A stretch of DNA of 10,169 bases from the NCBI GenBank assembly GCA_903862155.1, contig CAIOXF010000266.1, positions 1 through 10,169 on the forward strand, read 5' to 3'. The notes under the pieces are model-generated. The model saw only the letters and a program-made list of their open reading frames with translations, was not told the DNA's origin and did no database searches. Below, piece by piece: positions 6,337 to 10,169 of this stretch; position 1 is the stretch's first letter, and every line of letters starts with the position of its first letter. This stretch comes from an uncultured cyanobacterium (GTDB lineage: Bacteria > Cyanobacteriota > Cyanobacteriia > PCC-6307 > Cyanobiaceae). The position numbers were made by a program, and so were the translations under genes.

Positions 6337-7959
6337 TCAGGTTGGCTCAGTTTGCCCGAGTTGGACCGATCCGCTGGGGTCCAGGGGTTCCAGTTCCAGC
6401 CAGGCCTCCTCCAACCCCAGGCTGACGGTGATCACCCGGTGCTGCGGGCTGGGGCCACCAGCGGGGATGGAGCCGTTGCCGGGATTCACCGCAATCTGGG
6501 GCCAGGCTGCTCCGGCCAGCGACAGCCGCAGCCGATCCCCAGGCGTCAGCTCGGCCATCAGGGGTTGTAAGCGCACCTGCACGGTGTGCTGCTCCCGGCA
6601 GCGGGCCCCCAGTTGCCGCAGCACCCCCGTGCTGAGCTGCTGCACCGCCCCGTCGGGGCGGTGCCGGGATAGGGCAGCGCAGAGATCCACGCCGGGCTGG
6701 TCGGCCTGCAGGCCGATGGTCAGCACCGGTTGGCCCGCCAGCGGCAGGGGCTCCGTCAGGGGATCGCTGGTGAAGCAGGCCACATCGCAGCGGTCATCCA
6801 GGTCTGCGCGCTGGCAGGGCCCTGCATCCAGCCCCAGATGGCCGCCCCGGCCAGGTACGGGCCGCCAGGGGTCGTGCACGAGGTGCACCCATCCCCCCGC
6901 GTCTGCAGGGTTTGCTGTGAGTGCGCCCTCGTTGGCGTCCACCGCGGCCAGCCCGTTGCTCCGCAATCCCCAGCGCGGGCCGCGGACTCTGAGCTGATGC
7001 AGGCCCAACCCATGCCAGCGCTGGCTGGTTTGGCATTGCACGTTGATGCGCTCCGGTGGCTCGGCTGCCCTGCCCTTGAGCTCCCGCTGGAAAAACGCCA
7101 GCTGCACTTGATCCACGCCCCCCTCCCAGTTGAGGTGGGTCCAGGCGCCGATCCGCAGGTGGGGTTTGCCGCCGGCCTGTTGGGCCTGCTGCCACAGCTG
7201 CAGGATCCCCCGCAGATGGGGGTCGTACCAACCGCCGATCAGCAGCATTGGCCTGCGCAGCAGCTCCGGCAGCACCGGGTGCTCCCGAAAGGTTTGAGGG
7301 GATTGGGGATCGTTGGCCAGCCAGCCGCAGGCCATGCCCTCGGGATCCAGTTCCTTCAGTAGTTCCGGGCCGTCGTGCAGAAAGCGGCCGCTGTCCAGGC
7401 TGGAGCGGATCCGCTGCCAGCCTGCATGGTCGCCGCGGCGCCGGCACTGCAGTGCCGCTAGCTGCAGTCCCCACCCCAGGCCCAGCGCCCACCAGTGCGC
7501 ATCGCCTTCGCAGGCCCAGTGGTGTTGCTCGCTGGGCCCGGCCATGGCCGGGGCCGTGCAGTCGGGCAGAACCGCCGGATCGCCATCGGCGCCATCGTTG
7601 AGCAGTTGGCTCAACCCCTGGTAGGAGAAGCCATAGGTGCCGAGCCGGCCATTGCTCCCGGACAGGCCGCGGGCCCAGCGCACCGCATCGGCCCCATCGG
7701 CCGCCTCCTGGGCAAAACCGCCAAATGCTCCCTCGGAATCCCCCTGGCCGCGCACGTCCTGCACCACCACCAGAAAACCGTGGGCCGCGTACCAGCTGGG
7801 GTGGGCGTAAGTGATCGTTGAGGCGATCGCCCGGCCGTAGGGCTGGCGCATCAACAGCACTGGCCAGGGGCCGTCGCCTTCAGGGCTCCAGATCCGGGCC
7901 ATCAAGCGCGTGCCATCGCGGCAGCGCATCCAGGCATCGCGGGGGGTGGCATCAGCCAC
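6337..7959 (-). CDS. CocE/NonD-type alpha/beta hydrolase (S15-like)
   Basis: A 540-residue serine hydrolase of the CocE/NonD family related to Xaa-Pro dipeptidyl-peptidases; members cleave esters, amides or dipeptides. The alpha/beta core carries nucleophile S112 in YGFSYQG, D246 in GGWYD and H275 in GAWTH, a complete triad at family-typical spacing, with Y41 in RQPYGR as the expected oxyanion-hole Tyr. VVVQDVRGQGDSEG at 64-77 is the hallmark of this group. Between about 150 and 230 is a helical cap, and the C-terminal part from about 300 is the family's jelly-roll domain, with GPCQRADLDDRCDVACFTSDPL matching the GP-x-x-R...R-x-D-V...TS-x-PL pattern in two parts. No signal peptide, so probably cytoplasmic. 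The start is GTG at 7957-7959, six bases after the upstream stop; the next candidate is ATG ten codons in. The true substrate is unknown. Confidence 0.92.
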   Translation of the reverse strand: MADATPRDAWMRCRDGTRLMARIWSPEGDGPWPVLLMRQPYGRAIASTITYAHPSWYAAHGFLVVVQDVRGQGDSEGAFGGFAQEAADGADAVRWARGLSGSNGRLGTYGFSYQGLSQLLNDGADGDPAVLPDCTAPAMAGPSEQHHWACEGDAHWWALGLGWGLQLAALQCRRRGDHAGWQRIRSSLDSGRFLHDGPELLKELDPEGMACGWLANDPQSPQTFREHPVLPELLRRPMLLIGGWYDPHLRGILQLWQQAQQAGGKPHLRIGAWTHLNWEGGVDQVQLAFFQRELKGRAAEPPERINVQCQTSQRWHGLGLHQLRVRGPRWGLRSNGLAAVDANEGALTANPADAGGWVHLVHDPWRPVPGRGGHLGLDAGPCQRADLDDRCDVACFTSDPLTEPLPLAGQPVLTIGLQADQPGVDLCAALSRHRPDGAVQQLSTGVLRQLGARCREQHTVQVRLQPLMAELTPGDRLRLSLAGAAWPQIAVNPGNGSIPAGGPSPQHRVITVSLGLEEAWLELEPLDPSGSVQLGQTEPT

Positions 7960-7965
7960 CGGCGC

Positions 7966-8283
7966 TCAGCGCACGTCGGGGCAGTACAACCCCACCACGT
8001 AGGTGTTGAGCACTTCGGCGTCCATCGGGCTGAGGTTCTGTTGGCGGGCCACCAGGGCCACCGCCTGGGGTGAGGTGGAGGCGAGCCCTTGGGCGTTGAG
8101 CTGTTTGAGCTGGGCGCAGATGGCCTTGGCCTTGGCCGGGTTGTTCTTCACCGAGTCGAGCAGGGCGGATTGCGCCAGCACAGGCCCCCCCGCCAGCAGC
8201 AGGGCTGCGGCAGCGGTTGCCAGCAGACGCGGACGTGAACGGGAAGCGGACGCCATGGTGGCGAATCCCTTGGTTGTCTTCAT
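7966..8283 (-). CDS. Small secreted protein with two cysteines, function unknown
   Basis: A short exported protein that I do not recognise. From the ATG at 8281-8283 it has 105 residues; an internal ATG at 8254-8256 (residue 10) gives 96 residues, is preceded by AAGGGA on the minus strand and starts a cleaner signal peptide, so the start is uncertain. The basic SRSRPR stretch precedes a hydrophobic Ala/Leu core (about 20-36) and a VLA/QS cleavage site near 37. The mature part is only about 68 residues, helical in character, with C56 in AKAICAQL and C101 in LYCPDVR, which may form a disulfide. NLSPMDAEVLNTYVVGLYC at the end looks like the most constrained segment. It is six bases upstream of the hydrolase and 38 downstream of the DUF4332-like gene. 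Confidence 0.75.
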   Translation of the reverse strand: MKTTKGFATMASASRSRPRLLATAAAALLLAGGPVLAQSALLDSVKNNPAKAKAICAQLKQLNAQGLASTSPQAVALVARQQNLSPMDAEVLNTYVVGLYCPDVR

Positions 8284-8321
8284 TTCAAAGACCCTGGCCC
8301 ACCCCTGCGTGGCGGCGGGGG

Positions 8322-8738
8322 TCAGTTCGACGAGCGACCGGATGGACGCCGGGCCTGCTGAATCCAGCGGTGGAGGGTGACCAGATCCATCATCGGTACG
8401 GCCATGCCGGTGAGGCTGCGCTGCAGGCGCCCCATCGCCCGGTGGAGCTGGTGGGGATCGGCCTGGGCCAGGCCGGAGCGATCGGCGATGCCGGCATAGA
8501 GGAGCAGGGCGGCCTCGTGGGGCTCGAGGCCCACCTCCACCACCAACCGGGCCTGGCCGCGCAGCTTGATCAGGCGGCTTTCACTAGCGCCGCCGCGCCG
8601 TCCAAGCTGGCGCAGGATGGGGTCGCTTAGCCCCGCCAGGGCCTCCCAGGTGCTGATCTCTGCCGCCTGGAGCTGTTGCTCCTCCCTGCGGAAGTGGAGC
8701 GGCAGCTTGCCCAGTGCACGGGATGGCCCAGGGGCCAT
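8322..8738 (-). CDS. DUF4332-like helix-hairpin-helix protein
   Basis: A 138-residue soluble, almost wholly helical protein. Two helix-hairpin-helix-like units are visible: residues about 23-66 (EISTWEALAGLSDPILRQL and the following basic helix) and about 70-105 (EAALLLYAGIADRSGLAQAD, then PHQLHRAMGRLQ). The second fits the pattern of DUF4332 and related pseudobarrel HhH families, where an xxGI turn is followed by LAxxDPxxL. Such folds often bind nucleic acid or serve as protein contacts, but no catalytic motif is present, so the role stays open. The ATG at 8736-8738 begins two bases after the Ycf51-like stop, so the two are certainly cotranscribed. The C terminus is a basic, Ser-rich tail. 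Confidence 0.7.
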   Translation of the reverse strand: MAPGPSRALGKLPLHFRREEQQLQAAEISTWEALAGLSDPILRQLGRRGGASESRLIKLRGQARLVVEVGLEPHEAALLLYAGIADRSGLAQADPHQLHRAMGRLQRSLTGMAVPMMDLVTLHRWIQQARRPSGRSSN

Positions 8739-8740
8739 GG

Positions 8741-9232
8741 CTAGCCGGGGCGGCCGGCAGGCCCTACCACCGTTACACCGCCAGTGTTGAGGTCGCGCTG
8801 GGCTTCGGCGAGTACCACCGGCCGGCTCACCCCGTCGCCGGCGCTCTCCACCCGCCGCAGGCGCACAGTCACGAGGCCGTCGCTGGTGTTCCGGCCGCTG
8901 CCCCGGAGGTTGCTGGCCACCTGCTGCACGGTGGGGGCGAAGGCTTCAGGGCCCAGGTCGGCCGGTGCGGCGGCCACCACCAGATCGGCGCCGTTGTCGA
9001 ACACCACGGGCACGCTCACGGCTCCCTCAATCGTGAGCCGGGGGCTGTAGCTGATGGCGAAGGCGGCGCAGGAGATGGCCAGCAGCGTGGTGAAGCTGGT
9101 GACCCCCACCAGACGGAAGCGAATCCCCCACCGCGCCAGGAAGCCCACCACCATCAGCACCGCCAGCACCCCGCTGGCGATGCCCAGCCACTTGCCGGCC
9201 ACAAGCAGGATCGGATCGGCGGCCAGGGCCAT
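8741..9232 (-). CDS. ycf51: Ycf51-like (DUF2518) membrane protein
   Basis: A 163-residue protein with two membrane segments near the N terminus (about 9-31 and 41-62) joined by a short basic loop RWGIRFR, then a soluble, beta-rich domain. The ISYSPRLTIEGAVSVPVVFD stretch followed by NGADLVVAAAP, and the late LVTVRLRRVES strand, fit the cyanobacterial/plastid Ycf51 family (DUF2518), which is of unknown function and confined largely to oxygenic phototrophs. The family assignment is by recognition, not by alignment. The open frame extends further upstream, but that part is low-complexity, overlaps the divergent gene and the promoter, so the ATG at 9230-9232 is chosen. It is the first gene of the long minus-strand run. 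Confidence 0.72.
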   Translation of the reverse strand: MALAADPILLVAGKWLGIASGVLAVLMVVGFLARWGIRFRLVGVTSFTTLLAISCAAFAISYSPRLTIEGAVSVPVVFDNGADLVVAAAPADLGPEAFAPTVQQVASNLRGSGRNTSDGLVTVRLRRVESAGDGVSRPVVLAEAQRDLNTGGVTVVGPAGRPG

Positions 9233-9297
9233 GGGCTGGGTTCGGTTGTGCAACGCCCTTATATTCGGCCCCACGCAGCTGGTGGCAGCCCAGACGA
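9233..9297. promoter_or_regulatory. Divergent promoter region for ycf51-like and TamB-like genes
   Basis: Only 65 bases separate the two divergent start codons, and the single AT-rich patch, TTATATT at 9259-9265, contains a -10-like hexamer on both strands: TATATT (plus, 9260-9265) and TATAAG (minus, 9263-9258). They share the TATA core, so RNA polymerase could not occupy both at once. The minus-strand leader would be under 20 bases. No strong -35 box is visible on either strand, which is common in cyanobacteria. Confidence 0.5.
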
Positions 9298-10169
9298 ATG
9301 GCGTTGTCGCCACGCAAAGGGCCCGGGCCACGCAAGAGCACTGATTTCCCCTCCGGTTTGCGCAGCCCGCTGGTTGTGGCATCCGTGGGTGGGGCCTTCC
9401 TGCTGGGAGCCGCTTGGACGGGCCTGTGGTGGGGGGAGCGCCAGCTGCGCCAGGCCTACGGCCAGGCCCGCAGTGGTCTGGAGCGCTTGGTGGGCCGCCA
9501 GCTCGGGCATTCGCTGCGCCTGGGTGCGTACCGCGGCCTGGGCTGGGGGGGCCTGGAACTGGGGCCGTCACGGGTGCTGGCGGGCCCAGCTGATGCCTCC
9601 ACCGCGGAGGTGGCCGGCATCAGCGTGGCGCTCGATCCACTGGCCAGCCTGCTGGAGCGCCAGCCGGTGCTGCAGATCGGGCTGCGCGAGGCCCGCCTCA
9701 CCCTGCGCCGCAACGCCCGAGGTGAGTACTGGGTACTGGGCAAACCGCCTCCGGGCAAGCCTCCCCGCCTCGATCTGCGTTTTCGCCTGGTGGGCCCAGC
9801 CCGGGTGCGGGTTGAGCCTGCGGGCATCGATGCCAGCCTCACGGGCCGGCTGCGGCTCCAGCCCGCCCTGCGCCGGTTGGATCTCCGTGCCCAGCTCCAG
9901 CCCAGGGCCGGTGGAACCCTGGCCCTGCGGGCCGATGGGGGCTGGAACCCGGGGCGTTGGCAGGTCCACGTCCAGGGTCAGCGCCTCGCGCTGGAGCCTG
10001 TTCGGCGCCTGCTAGCCCTGCCGGGCCAGCTGCGCGGCGAAGCGTCCGGTGCACTGAAGCTCCAGCTCACTGGCAACCAGGCCAGCTGTCAGGGCCGGTG
10101 GCAGGTGCCCCAGCTGCAGTGGCGTGGTGGTGCGCGCCGAGAGGCCGTGCTGGATCGGCTCGCGCTCCA
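9298..10169 (+). CDS. TamB/DUF490-like protein, N-terminal 290 residues
   Basis: An open frame from ATG 9298-9300 runs off the right edge; a continuous frame from the ATG with strongly G/C-ending codons. It begins with a basic, Pro-rich tail (1-24), then a single hydrophobic anchor (about 25-46, ending WTGLWWG), then the pattern seen at the start of cyanobacterial TamB homologues: LVGRQLGHSLRLGAYRGLGW, then LELGPSRV, then VAGISVALDPLASLL, then a Leu/Arg-rich alternating beta stretch with GEYWVL. The later part continues as repeating amphipathic strands (RLRLQPALRRLDLRAQL and similar), fitting the long beta-taco fold of AsmA/TamB bridge proteins. In cyanobacteria such proteins probably carry lipid or help outer-membrane assembly across the periplasm. 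The family call is by pattern; the C-terminal DUF490 domain that would prove it is outside the window. Confidence 0.7.
   Translation, partial: MALSPRKGPGPRKSTDFPSGLRSPLVVASVGGAFLLGAAWTGLWWGERQLRQAYGQARSGLERLVGRQLGHSLRLGAYRGLGWGGLELGPSRVLAGPADASTAEVAGISVALDPLASLLERQPVLQIGLREARLTLRRNARGEYWVLGKPPPGKPPRLDLRFRLVGPARVRVEPAGIDASLTGRLRLQPALRRLDLRAQLQPRAGGTLALRADGGWNPGRWQVHVQGQRLALEPVRRLLALPGQLRGEASGALKLQLTGNQASCQGRWQVPQLQWRGGARREAVLDRLAL

Noticed and set aside
7823..7830. HIP1 palindrome GCGATCGC
   Set aside because: I found a single copy, inside the hydrolase gene, which is close to chance expectation at this base composition; it does not mark a repeat array.
9233..9571. N-terminal extension of the Ycf51-like frame
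   Set aside because: Pro/Gly/Ala/Arg-rich, antisense to the TamB-like start, and would place the membrane segments after about 110 disordered residues, unlike the family.
8714..10015. 433-codon plus-strand open frame across ycf51-like and TamB-like genes
   Set aside because: It crosses the intergenic promoter and lies antisense to one gene and out of frame with another; its composition is low-complexity (His/Gly/Ala then Trp/Ser/Arg) with no family signature.
1..10169. Mobile element, phage, CRISPR, toxin-antitoxin or defence island
   Set aside because: No transposase, integrase, terminal inverted repeat, spaced direct repeat or defence-type domain is seen; gene content and codon use are uniform throughout.

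Overview
The window is GC-rich, has dense co-directional genes, and looks like a chromosomal housekeeping stretch from an alpha-cyanobacterium of the Synechococcus/Cyanobium (picocyanobacterial) group. The case rests on a soluble photosynthetic cytochrome c6, a cyanobacterial-type glycogen branching enzyme next to uroporphyrinogen decarboxylase, a Ycf51-like membrane protein and several small families (DUF3887-like, DUF4332-like) typical of cyanobacteria. The taxonomic call is an inference from gene content; no rRNA or other marker is present.

Layout. On the left edge is the 3' end of an unrecognised plus-strand gene (2-193). A gene-free stretch of about 370 bases (194-565) follows, lying between that gene and convergent petJ. 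It holds a very clear petJ terminator, a second terminator-like hairpin with a T-tail on the minus strand, and several further inverted repeats. petJ (566-907, minus) encodes a secreted cytochrome c6. From 1021 to 9232 eight minus-strand genes follow in close succession. In transcription order they are a Ycf51-like membrane protein, a DUF4332-like protein, a small secreted two-cysteine protein, a CocE/NonD-type serine hydrolase, a secreted DUF3887-like protein, glgB, hemE and an extended SDR reductase/epimerase. Gaps are -4 to 71 bases, so a long transcription unit is likely, with possible internal signals in the two largest gaps (glgB-hemE and DUF3887-glgB). Divergently, a plus-strand gene starts at 9298 and runs off the right edge; it has the N-terminal architecture of a TamB/DUF490 protein.

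How the genes fit together. glgB makes alpha-1,6 branches in glycogen, the carbon store. hemE commits the tetrapyrrole pathway to coproporphyrinogen III, on the way to heme, chlorophyll and bilins. petJ carries electrons from cytochrome b6f to photosystem I or the terminal oxidase in the thylakoid lumen. The SDR gene starts inside the hemE stop codon (TTGA overlap) and is probably translationally coupled to it, but its substrate is unknown. The remaining genes mostly encode exported or membrane proteins of unknown role.

I see no mobile element, CRISPR array, phage gene, toxin-antitoxin pair or defence system, and no convincing new system. The observations most worth checking are the structured, possibly RNA-encoding gap beside petJ, the hemE-SDR coupling, the internally duplicated DUF3887-like protein and the small secreted cysteine-pair protein beside the hydrolase.
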